Shown here: one piece after another, positions 8,034 through 16,200 of the stretch
How positions within the stretch are numbered: the stretch's first letter is position 1
How the letters are laid out: the number at the start of each line of letters is the position of its first letter
Assembly: GCF_009759685.1 (NCBI RefSeq)
Contig: NZ_CP046654.1
Location: 1 to 64,000, forward strand
DNA: 64,000 nucleotides
Origin: Acinetobacter baumannii
GTDB taxonomy: Bacteria; Pseudomonadota; Gammaproteobacteria; Pseudomonadales; Moraxellaceae
Direction: 5' to 3'
Translations under genes and position numbers: made by a program
Notes under the pieces: generated by a model
Seen by the model: the letters and a program-made list of their open reading frames with translations, nothing else
What the model was told of the DNA's origin: nothing
Databases searched by the model: none

Positions 8034-9602
8034 TTAATTTAAAGTTGGCATTGAAAATTGTTTTGCTTCACGGACTTGAGCAGATGGCCAACGCTGTGTA
8101 ATGGTTTTACGGCGTGTGTAAAAACGGACACCATCTGGGCCATACGCATGTAAATCACCAAACAGTGAACGCTTCCAGCCACCAAAGCTATGATAAGCCA
8201 CAGGTACTGGTAAAGGCACATTAATACCCACCATACCGACTTGAATATGACTGCTAAAATAGCGTGCTGCCTCACCGTCACGGGTATAGATACAAGTACC
8301 GTTACCATATTCATGGTCATTAATGAGTTGCATCGCTTCTTGCATGGTATTTACACGCATAACTTGCAACACAGGACCAAAAATCTCTTGCTGGTAACTG
8401 GTCATATTTGGTGTGACTTGATCAATTAAAGTTGGCCCAACAAAGAAACCTTTTTCATAGCCTGCCGGTTTTGCATCGCGGCCATCGACCACAATTTTTG
8501 CGCCTTGCTGCTCTGCACTTTGAATATAGGCTTGTACTTTATCTTTATGTGCTTGGGTAATAAGTGGCCCAAAGTCGTTGCTTGCATCTGCATAGTGGCC
8601 GAACTTCAATTTTTTCATTTCTTGAGTCAGCTTATCAATCACAACATCGGCAACTTCATCGCCAATGGCAACCGCAACCGAAAGTGCCATACAACGTTCG
8701 CCAGAAGAGCCAAAAGCTGCACCTAACAATGAAGTCACTACGTTATCAATATCGGCATCAGGCATAATAATCGCGTGGTTTTTTGCACCGCCTAATGCTT
8801 GGCAACGTTTACCCGTTGAAGTCGCTGTACGGTAAATATATTCAGCAATTGGTGTTGAACCCACAAAGCTGACTGCCTGAATACGAGGATGATGCAATAA
8901 GGCATCTACCGCCTCTTTGTCACCATTCACCACATTAAACACGCCGTCAGGTAAACCTGCCTGTTTTAAAAGTTCAGCAAGGAATAAAACCACAGAAGGT
9001 GCTTTTTCAGAAGGTTTTAAAATAAAGCAGTTTCCGCAAACCAGTGCCATTGGGAACATCCACAACGCCACCATAGCTGGGAAGTTAAATGGTGTAATTC
9101 CAGCCACAACACCTAGCGGTTGGAACTCACTCCATGAGTCGATATCTGGTCCGACATTTTTTGAATATTCCCCTTTTAAAAGCTCTGGTGCGCCGCAAGC
9201 ATATTCAACATTTTCAATACCACGTTGCAGTTCGCCTTGAGCATCATGAGAAATTTTACCGTGCTCTTGCCCAATCAAAGCGCAAATCTTTTCGGCATTT
9301 TGCTCTAATAATTGTTTGAACTTAAACATGACACGTGCACGTTTAATGACCGGTGTATCTCGCCATGCAGGAAATGCTTGCTCGGCTGCCTGAACTGCTT
9401 CATTTACCGTTTGTGCATCTGCAATTTCGACTTCTTTACTAATTTCACCCGTCGCAGGATTGTAAACTGGCTGTTTTCTTGCCGTTTTAGATACAATTCT
9501 TCCTTGAATGAAATGCCCTAGCACTTTTTTGGCTTGTTCACTATGCGTACTATTTTCAGTTGAAACTTCGTCATAGCTAAAATCTTCTAGGCCATTTGTC
9601 AT
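8034..9602 (-). CDS. mmsA: CoA-acylating methylmalonate/malonate semialdehyde dehydrogenase
   Basis: A 522-residue aldehyde dehydrogenase of the MmsA group. FNFPAMVALWMFP (about 168-180) and the catalytic-cysteine region GSSGERCMALSVAV (about 292-305) are specific to the CoA-dependent class. It converts (methyl)malonate semialdehyde, NAD+ and CoA to acetyl- or propionyl-CoA with loss of CO2. About 20 extra residues at the N-terminus precede the usual start. It is paired with an omega-aminotransferase 110 bases upstream and a permease downstream, which points to beta-alanine catabolism rather than only valine breakdown. Ribosome binding site AAGGAG. Confidence 0.88.
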   Translation of the reverse strand: MTNGLEDFSYDEVSTENSTHSEQAKKVLGHFIQGRIVSKTARKQPVYNPATGEISKEVEIADAQTVNEAVQAAEQAFPAWRDTPVIKRARVMFKFKQLLEQNAEKICALIGQEHGKISHDAQGELQRGIENVEYACGAPELLKGEYSKNVGPDIDSWSEFQPLGVVAGITPFNFPAMVALWMFPMALVCGNCFILKPSEKAPSVVLFLAELLKQAGLPDGVFNVVNGDKEAVDALLHHPRIQAVSFVGSTPIAEYIYRTATSTGKRCQALGGAKNHAIIMPDADIDNVVTSLLGAAFGSSGERCMALSVAVAIGDEVADVVIDKLTQEMKKLKFGHYADASNDFGPLITQAHKDKVQAYIQSAEQQGAKIVVDGRDAKPAGYEKGFFVGPTLIDQVTPNMTSYQQEIFGPVLQVMRVNTMQEAMQLINDHEYGNGTCIYTRDGEAARYFSSHIQVGMVGINVPLPVPVAYHSFGGWKRSLFGDLHAYGPDGVRFYTRRKTITQRWPSAQVREAKQFSMPTLN

Positions 9603-9712
9603 TGTTGTTACTCCTTACTACAATTAGTTTTCAGATCAAACTGTATTTTTCATTTAGATTTTGAAGATGGGTCTGTTGGCATTACAGACCTCGGTAAAAT
9701 ACCTAATAAATC

Positions 9713-11089
9713 TTAATTCACTTGATAAAGCGCATCGCCCACAGCATTCATTAAGCGGTCAATATCTGCTTCTGTACTATTAAACATTGGGCCGAACTGA
9801 AGCGTGTCGCCTCCAAAGCGGACATAGAAACCTTCTTTCCAGAGTTTCATACCAAGCTCAAAGCCTCGGATGGCAGCATCGCCATCACGCGGAGCTAACT
9901 GCAAAGCACCAATCAAGCCACAGTTGCGAATATCTAAAATATGCGGGGCGCCTTTTAAACCATGCAGCATTTTTTCAAAACTTGGTGCCAACGCTGCCGA
10001 TTGAGCCAGCAGGTTTTTCTTCTCTAAAATTTCAAGCGCAGCTAAAGCGGCAGCACAAGCAACCGGATGTGCCGAATAGGTATAGCCGTGGGTAAATTCA
10101 ATGGCATGCTCTGGTAAGTCTTGCTGCATAAAGGCAGAGTAAATTTCATGGCTTGCCACCACTCCACCTAAAGGAATAGCACCATTGGTCACCTGTTTCG
10201 CAAAATTCAAAATATCTGGTGTTACCCCAAAATATTCTGCCGCCGTCCACGTTCCTAAACGCCCAAAGCCTGTAATCACCTCATCAAAAATTAACAAGAT
10301 GTCATGCTGATCACAGATCTCTCTTAAACGTTGTAAATAGCCTGTTGGCGGCACAATACAACCCGCAGAACCAGAAATAGGCTCCACAATGACGGCTGCA
10401 ATATTTGAAGCATCGTGTAGCTCAATTAACTTAAGCATTTCATTGGCAAGTTCTACCCCGCCTGTTTCTGCACAGCCTTTGGTAAAAGTTAAATCAGGTT
10501 GCAAAGTATGAGGTAAATGGTCTACATCCATAAGTTGTCCAAACATTTTACGGTTGCCGCCAATCCCACCTAAACTTGTCCCTGCAACGTTCACACCATG
10601 ATAGCCACGGGCACGACCAATCAATTTGGTTTTACTTGGTTTACCTTTAATGCGCCAATAGGCGCGTGCCATTTTTATAGACGTATCTGCCGACTCCGAA
10701 CCCGAGTTGGTAAAGAAAACGTGTTGTAGTTTTTCAGGCATATGCTGAACAATTTTATCTGCCAACTTAAAAGAAAGCGGATGACCAAACTGGAACGCTG
10801 GTGAGTAGTCGAGCTGACCTAATTGAGCACTTACCGCTTGTTGAATTTCAGGCAAGGTATGACCTGCACCACACGTCCATAAGCCCGAAAGTGAGTCATA
10901 AATTTCACGGCCAGAATCATCAATCAGATAAGACCCTTTGGCACCCACAATCATACGTGGGTCTTTAGCAAAGTTTCGGTTTGCTGAAAAAGGCATCCAG
11001 TGTGCCTGATAATTTATATGCATATTATTATTGGTTTGAACCGCGTCCAAAGTATGTTCAGAGTCGCTGAATTTATCCGTATCAAACAT
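9713..11089 (-). CDS. Class III omega-aminotransferase (beta-alanine-pyruvate type)
   Basis: A 458-residue PLP enzyme. FFTNSGSESADTSIKMARAYW (split at about 125-145) binds the cofactor phosphate, IFDEVITGFGRLG (about 268-280) holds the PLP-pyridine Asp, and NFAKQVTNGAIPLGGV (about 297-312) carries the Schiff-base lysine. It closely resembles beta-alanine-pyruvate transaminases. The product malonate semialdehyde would feed the dehydrogenase gene just downstream. ATG at 11089 is chosen over 11095 because AGGA then sits six bases upstream instead of one. The divergent LysR gene begins about 100 bases away. Confidence 0.86.
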   Translation of the reverse strand: MFDTDKFSDSEHTLDAVQTNNNMHINYQAHWMPFSANRNFAKDPRMIVGAKGSYLIDDSGREIYDSLSGLWTCGAGHTLPEIQQAVSAQLGQLDYSPAFQFGHPLSFKLADKIVQHMPEKLQHVFFTNSGSESADTSIKMARAYWRIKGKPSKTKLIGRARGYHGVNVAGTSLGGIGGNRKMFGQLMDVDHLPHTLQPDLTFTKGCAETGGVELANEMLKLIELHDASNIAAVIVEPISGSAGCIVPPTGYLQRLREICDQHDILLIFDEVITGFGRLGTWTAAEYFGVTPDILNFAKQVTNGAIPLGGVVASHEIYSAFMQQDLPEHAIEFTHGYTYSAHPVACAAALAALEILEKKNLLAQSAALAPSFEKMLHGLKGAPHILDIRNCGLIGALQLAPRDGDAAIRGFELGMKLWKEGFYVRFGGDTLQFGPMFNSTEADIDRLMNAVGDALYQVN

Positions 11090-11192
11090 AACCATTCCTG
11101 TTTATTTTCAAATTATGGTTTGAGTGTACATAGCGAGATAAGTTTGATAAATTCAAATTATCTTGAGTTTAGATTTAAAAAAACAAAACTAA

Positions 11193-12110
11193 ATGAAACC
11201 TAAAAAATTAAATCAAGTCACTGATTTTGATATAAAACTTCTAAAAATATTTAAAACGGTTTGCGACTGTCACAGCTTTACATCTGCCGAAAGTATTTTA
11301 GGTATTAGCCGCTCTGCCATTAGTTTGCATATGAGTGATTTAGAAAATCGTTTGGGCATTCGGCTATGTCAGCGAGGCCGTGCCGGATTTACCCTGACCG
11401 ACGAAGGGCGGGAAATTTTAGAATATATTGAAGTGCTCACAGCAGCGATTGAAGACTTCCGCTCTAAAGTCAACCAAATGCATAACCGCCTTAAGGGTGA
11501 GTTTAATATCGGCATTATTAACAACCTTGTGACTATGCCTAGAGGCTATATCACCAACACCTTGACTCAACTTGCCGAAGAACATGCCGAAGTTATTATT
11601 AATATTAGTATGAGTACTTTGTCAGATATTGAATGCCGCGTACTCGATAACCGTTTACATGCAGGTGTTATCCCCCTTGTTACGCCTTTGTCCGGTCTAG
11701 ACTATTTTGATTTATATAGTGAAAGTTCATTTTTATATTGTGGCAAAAATCATCCTTTATTTAACCAATGTAGCAACATTCATTTAAATGAATTAAAAAA
11801 ATGGCAAGCTATTCTTCCTAATTATGCCATTACCTCGGAAGCGGCCAAGTTGCATCAGCTTTTAGATTGTAAAGCGACCGCAAGTGACCGCGAAGGTATT
11901 GCCTTTCTCATTTTAACCGGAAAATTTTTAGGTTTTTTACCCGACCACTATGCAAAAAAATGGGTTGAAGACGGTGTTATGCAGCCTGTTTTAAAAGATA
12001 AAATGCACTACAGCACCCCTATATGCTTAATTACTTATAAGGGTAAAAATCACAATAATATTTTAAAAACCTTTATGGAAATGCTTGAGAAGCGAATAGC
12101 TAACAATTAA
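11193..12110 (+). CDS. LysR-family transcriptional regulator
   Basis: A 305-residue regulator. The winged helix-turn-helix spans residues 10-70, with SFTSAESILGISRSAISLHM as recognition region and LGIRLCQRGRAGFTLTDEG after it. The rest is the periplasmic-binding-like effector domain. It is divergent from the aminotransferase-dehydrogenase-permease genes, the classical arrangement for a LysR protein that controls its neighbours in response to the pathway substrate. That control is inference. The shared region 11096-11192 must hold both promoters and the operator. Confidence 0.9.
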   Translation: MKPKKLNQVTDFDIKLLKIFKTVCDCHSFTSAESILGISRSAISLHMSDLENRLGIRLCQRGRAGFTLTDEGREILEYIEVLTAAIEDFRSKVNQMHNRLKGEFNIGIINNLVTMPRGYITNTLTQLAEEHAEVIINISMSTLSDIECRVLDNRLHAGVIPLVTPLSGLDYFDLYSESSFLYCGKNHPLFNQCSNIHLNELKKWQAILPNYAITSEAAKLHQLLDCKATASDREGIAFLILTGKFLGFLPDHYAKKWVEDGVMQPVLKDKMHYSTPICLITYKGKNHNNILKTFMEMLEKRIANN

Positions 12111-12132
12111 AGGTAGGTACTGATATTGAAAT

Positions 12133-12160
12133 AAAAAAGCTCCACAAAAGGAGCTTTTTT
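12133..12160. terminator. Bidirectional terminator between lysR and the tRNA operon
   Basis: AAAAAAGCTCC and GGAGCTTTTTT form a perfect 11-bp stem with ACAAAA loop. It ends both the LysR transcript and, on the other strand, the four-tRNA transcript. Confidence 0.9.
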
Positions 12161-12167
12161 AGAATCT

Positions 12168-12241
12168 TGGCAGAGGATCAAGGACTCGAACCTTGACGAA
12201 CGGTTTTGGAGACCGTCATGCTACCATTACACCAATCCTCT
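12168..12241 (-). tRNA. tRNA-Trp (CCA), copy 1
   Basis: The reverse complement folds as a 74-nt cloverleaf with encoded CCA. Acceptor AGAGGAT pairs with ATCCTCT, discriminator is G, and the anticodon stem ACGGT/ACCGT encloses CTCCAAA, so the anticodon is CCA (Trp). The T-arm is CAAGG-TTCGAGT-CCTTG. The D-arm has G-U pairs, and the variable loop is four bases. Identical in sequence to the copy at 12419. Confidence 0.92.
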
Positions 12242-12306
12242 ATAGACAATTAAACCATTCAGATTTAATCATAAAAAAAGCAAGATCATCGTCTTGCTTC
12301 TTTCTA

Positions 12307-12391
12307 TGGTGGGGGCGAAGAGACTCGAACTCTTACACCTTGCGGCGCTGGAACCTAAATCCAGTGCGTCTACCAATTTCGCCACGCCCCC
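12307..12391 (-). tRNA. tRNA-Leu (TAG), copy 1
   Basis: The 85-nt reverse complement is a class II tRNA with a long variable arm. Acceptor GGGGGCG pairs with CGCCCCC, discriminator A, encoded CCA. The anticodon stem CTGGA/TCCAG encloses TTTAGGT, giving anticodon TAG, which reads CUA/CUG-type leucine codons. Identical to the copy at 12549. Confidence 0.94.
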
Positions 12392-12418
12392 ATCTGGGAC
12401 ATTTATTTAAAATAAATG

Positions 12419-12492
12419 TGGCAGAGGATCAAGGACTCGAACCTTGACGAACGGTTTTGGAGACCGTCATGCTACCATTACACCAATCCTCT
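12419..12492 (-). tRNA. tRNA-Trp (CCA), copy 2
   Basis: The same 74-nt sequence as the copy at 12168, with identical acceptor, anticodon CCA and encoded 3' CCA. It is transcribed after the Leu copy at 12549 and before the Leu copy at 12307. The flanking spacers differ from those of copy 1, so the duplication is not very recent or the spacers drift freely. Confidence 0.92.
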
Positions 12493-12548
12493 TCCGAGAT
12501 CTAGATGTCTTAACATCTAGATCAAAAACTTTAAGACTTAACTTAAAG

Positions 12549-12633
12549 TGGTGGGGGCGAAGAGACTCGAACTCTTACACCTTGCGGCGCTGGAACCTAA
12601 ATCCAGTGCGTCTACCAATTTCGCCACGCCCCC
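12549..12633 (-). tRNA. tRNA-Leu (TAG), copy 2
   Basis: The same 85-nt class II tRNA as the copy at 12307. It is the first gene of the operon Leu-Trp-Leu-Trp; a near-consensus promoter lies 11 bases upstream of its 5' end. Confidence 0.94.
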
Positions 12634-12644
12634 GATGGCTGTGT

Positions 12645-12673
12645 ATATTAGCGATAAGATCTAACAGTGACAA
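12645..12673 (-). promoter_or_regulatory. Sigma-70 promoter of the tRNA operon
   Basis: On the minus strand, TTGTCA (-35, at 12668-12673) and TAATAT (-10, at 12645-12650) are separated by exactly 17 bases. The first tRNA begins 11 bases after the -10 box, which fits a short 5' leader for a stable-RNA operon. Confidence 0.8.
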
Positions 12674-12738
12674 GTGTTTTTTTTTCAAAAAAAACTGAAC
12701 GAGTAATTTGTATACAGTTACTAGATCAATGATTTTTA

Positions 12739-13542
12739 TCAGGTTGAGAGCGCTTTTAAGCAATTTATCGCTTCATGTACATTTGAAAACCGGTTTTGCT
12801 GCTGTTTTTGTAACAAGCCTGAAAGTAGTGGCAAGAAAATTTGGAACGAACTTGGTAATTCCACATTTAATTTTTGACAGTGCAATACCGCCCACTCATG
12901 GTAACTATTTGCTTGTAAAAGAGTTTGCGTTAACCATTCATACAATACGATTCCCAATGCATATAAATCACTTTGAACGGTTTTATTGGCACCATGAAAT
13001 AGCTCTGGCGCCATATACCGTGGTGTAGCATCAGTTATTAGATCAGGGCTTGAAATAAGCCGTGTTTTTTCAAAGTCAATTAAATAAAGTTCTTGCTTAA
13101 ACTTTCGAAAATGTTCTTTTTTAATATCACCATGAATCCATCCTAACTCATGAAGCTCTGCCAACTTAACAAGTGCCAGATAGATTTTCTCATTTATATT
13201 TTTTAAATTTTGCTTTTGATCTAAATCATCAAACCAACAATCTGTATCCGGTAAAACTAATACTTTTCCTTGAAATTGTGGTTGTTGGGAAATAGTCCTG
13301 CCCTCAATAATTTTAAATGGCAAAAGCCAGTTCACTTTTTTATGCTGCATATCTTCATAAAATTGCAATTCATGCAAAAAATCTTGCTCACTTTGAGCAT
13401 GTACATTTGGCAAATGGTATTTTAGCCAATAGTGATGAGCATCTATAGTACATGTCCATAGACGCCGTCCTAAAGCTTCACTTCTAGGCTTTGTCGCACA
13501 TTTTAGGTTTTCTATATGAGAAGCAAAATCATGCTTCAGCAT
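12739..13542 (-). CDS. Serine/threonine protein kinase-like protein
   Basis: About 267 residues from the ATG at 13542; a longer frame would need a TTG start. WIHGDIKKEHF carries the catalytic-loop HGDxK pattern, YLIDFEKTR is a DFE variant of the DFG metal loop, and TPRYMAPELFHG matches the APE segment. YALGIVLYEWLT follows as in subdomain IX. The N-lobe is weak, with no clear glycine-rich loop, so activity is uncertain. It overlaps the end of the patatin gene by 14 bases, so the two are probably co-translated and may act together. A lipopolysaccharide-kinase-like role is an alternative. Confidence 0.75.
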   Translation of the reverse strand: MLKHDFASHIENLKCATKPRSEALGRRLWTCTIDAHHYWLKYHLPNVHAQSEQDFLHELQFYEDMQHKKVNWLLPFKIIEGRTISQQPQFQGKVLVLPDTDCWFDDLDQKQNLKNINEKIYLALVKLAELHELGWIHGDIKKEHFRKFKQELYLIDFEKTRLISSPDLITDATPRYMAPELFHGANKTVQSDLYALGIVLYEWLTQTLLQANSYHEWAVLHCQKLNVELPSSFQIFLPLLSGLLQKQQQNRFSNVHEAINCLKALST

Positions 13543-15037
13543 AATAAGATTCTGGCTGTTGTTTCTTTTCTTCAAAACGTAAAACTTCTAAACAGTGCTG
13601 AATCGTTTTACCAATACGCGCGTGCGTTTCAATAGAAGAGATTTTCGGCCAAGTCGCGCGCTCACCTTCTCGCTGTAAACGTTTAAACAAATGTGGGCGT
13701 GGGTTTTGAAGTGTATAGGCATAATGTTTTAAGCTATATTTAGCAATAATATTAACATCACCATAATAGCGCTGCCCTACTACGCCATATCCATGATCGA
13801 GCAGTCTTCTTACGGGTGAAATCGCGCCTAATCTTTGACGTGTAAAGTCCATCAGCCCCATTGAAAGTACTTTACCTTGGCGTCTTAAAATTCGTTCAGG
13901 CCAACTTAAAACGTCTTTACGGAAACGGCGCGCATCATCTTGCATAAACGGTACAACATGCGGATTCACTTGACTGGCAATGGTGTAGTTTAAATTATAA
14001 AGTCTTGCCATTCTTTCTTGTGGGAAATCGCTACGTACACTACCGTCTACCCATTTAGTATTTGCCATATATGGAGTATGTTCACCATCATAACGCTTAC
14101 TGGTTAAACGCACAGGTGGAAATAAAACTGGCACAGCACAAGAAGCCAATACCGCACTCCAAACCAAAACATTTGGAGTCATAATCGCATTCATAATTCG
14201 AGGGTTTTCAGTTGCATCGTACGGCGCAACAGCGACATTAATATTCAAACCTGATTTTTTGAATGCTTCTTCAAAAGTAAGATCACCTAAATTTTCAATT
14301 AAGAATTTTTTTAAATAGTGAACATCGGCAATCCCACCATTCCCTTTTATAAGTTCACGAAGTTTTCTAAAGTGAAAAGCATCACTAAAAAATTGCTCAC
14401 CATTTAGCAAGTTTTGGATATCTTCACTGGCAGAAATTCCCAACATACCCGTCATAATGGCACCCGCACTTGAACCAGACAGGACTTTAGGCATTAAATC
14501 TTGTTCAATTAAAGCCTTACATACACCGGTATGAAAAAGACCTAAGGTTGCTCCGCCCGAGAACATAAGAGCAGGTTGTCCATATGCTTTTTCACAATTT
14601 TCAAAGAATTCGATTTTTTCTTTTCTTTGGAATGTAATACATTCACTAGATGCAATGTAAGCCAAGCTTTGGCTGACTTCTTCAATATAATCTTCAATTA
14701 GTTTTTTTGTGCCTACATGTGTGGCAGCAAACAACATAGGGTGGCCAATATTTGCAATATCGTAGGTCAACCCTTCTTTTAAAAGATAAATCAAATCTAA
14801 AGTGCGATGTTGCTGACGGTATCTTTTCAGTAAAGTGTAACGATAAGAAATGAGCTCGGCATCGAAGTAAGGCGAACTATTATCAAACTTCCACTCTTGT
14901 GCCCCAGTTTCTTCATCCAGTTTTAATGCAAAAGACTTCCACTCTTCATAAGATTCAGCCATGTCTAACTGACGTTGTAATTTTTTGATACGGTAAGCCT
15001 GATGCGGATTCATATCACTTCGTATTTTTTCAAACAT
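13529..15037 (-). CDS. Patatin-like phospholipase with N-terminal DUF3336 domain
   Basis: A 502-residue protein. The patatin domain begins near residue 155 with the oxyanion motif GGATLGLFHTGVCKAL and contains the nucleophile elbow GSSAGA (about 182-187); the catalytic Asp lies in WVDGSVRSD near 328-336. The first 140 residues match the helical DUF3336 domain found in triglyceride lipases of this class. It should hydrolyse membrane phospholipids or neutral lipids. No signal peptide is seen, so it is cytosolic or membrane-associated. AGGACGAA precedes the ATG. The kinase-like gene overlaps its 3' end. Confidence 0.9.
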   Translation of the reverse strand: MFEKIRSDMNPHQAYRIKKLQRQLDMAESYEEWKSFALKLDEETGAQEWKFDNSSPYFDAELISYRYTLLKRYRQQHRTLDLIYLLKEGLTYDIANIGHPMLFAATHVGTKKLIEDYIEEVSQSLAYIASSECITFQRKEKIEFFENCEKAYGQPALMFSGGATLGLFHTGVCKALIEQDLMPKVLSGSSAGAIMTGMLGISASEDIQNLLNGEQFFSDAFHFRKLRELIKGNGGIADVHYLKKFLIENLGDLTFEEAFKKSGLNINVAVAPYDATENPRIMNAIMTPNVLVWSAVLASCAVPVLFPPVRLTSKRYDGEHTPYMANTKWVDGSVRSDFPQERMARLYNLNYTIASQVNPHVVPFMQDDARRFRKDVLSWPERILRRQGKVLSMGLMDFTRQRLGAISPVRRLLDHGYGVVGQRYYGDVNIIAKYSLKHYAYTLQNPRPHLFKRLQREGERATWPKISSIETHARIGKTIQHCLEVLRFEEKKQQPESYYAEA

Positions 15038-15215
15038 ATTTCGTCCTCATCTTCACAGATGATTTTACTGAATAGACATGACAACACTATGCGCGGTCTG
15101 AACATTTCAATCAATTGCAAAACCGATAAACTGCATGAGTCGTATCTTTTTTGTCAGCTTGCAAATTTCGGTGTTAGTATCCTAGTAAATTACTGTTTAA
15201 CATGATTGATTAACC

Positions 15216-16097
15216 ATGGCTACCATTGATTTACCCGACAATTTAGTTCAAACCTTATCACTTGTATTAAATCAGTTACAGCAGGTCTTACCTGAACCGA
15301 AACAAGAGACCGATTTTACTGCCCCTGCTTTTAGATGGGAAAACCAGCAGCTTAAAGCCATTTATACACCTAAAAATATTTACCTTGATGACTTAAAAGG
15401 CATCGAAAGACAAAAAGAAAAGATCATTCAAAATACTTTGCAGTTTTTAAATGGCTTACCAGCAAATGATGTACTTTTAACGGGTTCACGTGGTACGGGT
15501 AAATCCTCTATTGTTCGTGCTTTACTCACGGAGTATGCACCTCAAGGATTACGTTTGATTGAAATTGAACGTGATGATTTAGCAGACTTACCGAAAATTC
15601 AAAAAATTATTCAAAACCGACCTGAAAAATACATCGTCTATTGTGATGATCTAGCATTTAATGCTGAAGATGAAAATTACCGTAGTTTAAAAAGCGTATT
15701 AGATGGTTCCTTACAGTCGGGTTCAACAAATTTTATTATTTATGCGACCAGTAACCGTCGTCACTTATTACCTGAGTTCATGCATGAAAACACCCCTGTA
15801 ACCAAAGTAGATGTGCCTCAATATACTGAGCTTCATCCGCAAGAAGCGATTGAAGAAAAGATCTCTTTGTCTGACCGTTTTGGTTTGTGGTTATCTTTTT
15901 ATCCAATGGATCAAAACTTATATTTAGAAATCGTAGAGCATTATCTAGATAAAGCAAACATGCCTTTTAATGATGAAGTTCGTGCTGAAAGCTTGCGTTG
16001 GTGCCAAATGCGGGGTCAGCGCTCGGGTCGAGCTGCTTATCAGTTTTCTAAGCATTGGATTGGTTTAAACGCCTTAAAAGATTTGTCTAACAATTAA
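15216..16097 (+). CDS. DUF815-family AAA-type ATPase
   Basis: A 293-residue P-loop protein. VLLTGSRGTGKSSIVRALL (about 87-105) is the Walker A region, YIVYCDDLAF (about 141-150) the Walker B strand and IIYATSNRRHLLPE (about 173-186) the sensor 1 region. The DUF815 family consists of soluble AAA-type ATPases of uncertain role, often near metabolic or cell-envelope genes. It is divergent from the patatin gene, with a 178-base shared upstream region. The ATG at 15216 has no strong ribosome binding site. Confidence 0.86.
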   Translation: MATIDLPDNLVQTLSLVLNQLQQVLPEPKQETDFTAPAFRWENQQLKAIYTPKNIYLDDLKGIERQKEKIIQNTLQFLNGLPANDVLLTGSRGTGKSSIVRALLTEYAPQGLRLIEIERDDLADLPKIQKIIQNRPEKYIVYCDDLAFNAEDENYRSLKSVLDGSLQSGSTNFIIYATSNRRHLLPEFMHENTPVTKVDVPQYTELHPQEAIEEKISLSDRFGLWLSFYPMDQNLYLEIVEHYLDKANMPFNDEVRAESLRWCQMRGQRSGRAAYQFSKHWIGLNALKDLSNN

Positions 16098-16200
16098 ATA
16101 AAATGTCCCGCAAAGCCTTAGCTTTGGCCTATAAACCGCTTAGCTTTGGCAGTTGTTTTTCATAACCTAAGACAAAGATAGCCCTTCTTTAGGTTTATAT

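Noticed and set aside
8917..9240. 107-residue plus-strand frame within mmsA
   Set aside because: Shadow of the dehydrogenase gene; no independent promoter or family signal.
12168..12633. tRNA cluster as an integration site for a mobile element
   Set aside because: No integrase, no truncated tRNA copy and no foreign-looking genes lie near; both copies are complete and under one promoter.
12193..12698. Two similar 84-residue frames on the plus strand with the same N-terminal peptide
   Set aside because: They are antisense translations of the duplicated tRNA-Trp/tRNA-Leu genes; the repeated peptide only reflects the repeated tRNA sequence.
16098..16200. Repeated TTAGCTTTGGC segments after the DUF815 gene, considered as a terminator or CRISPR-like repeat
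   Set aside because: Only two imperfect copies and a 6-bp hairpin without a T-tract; too weak to call.
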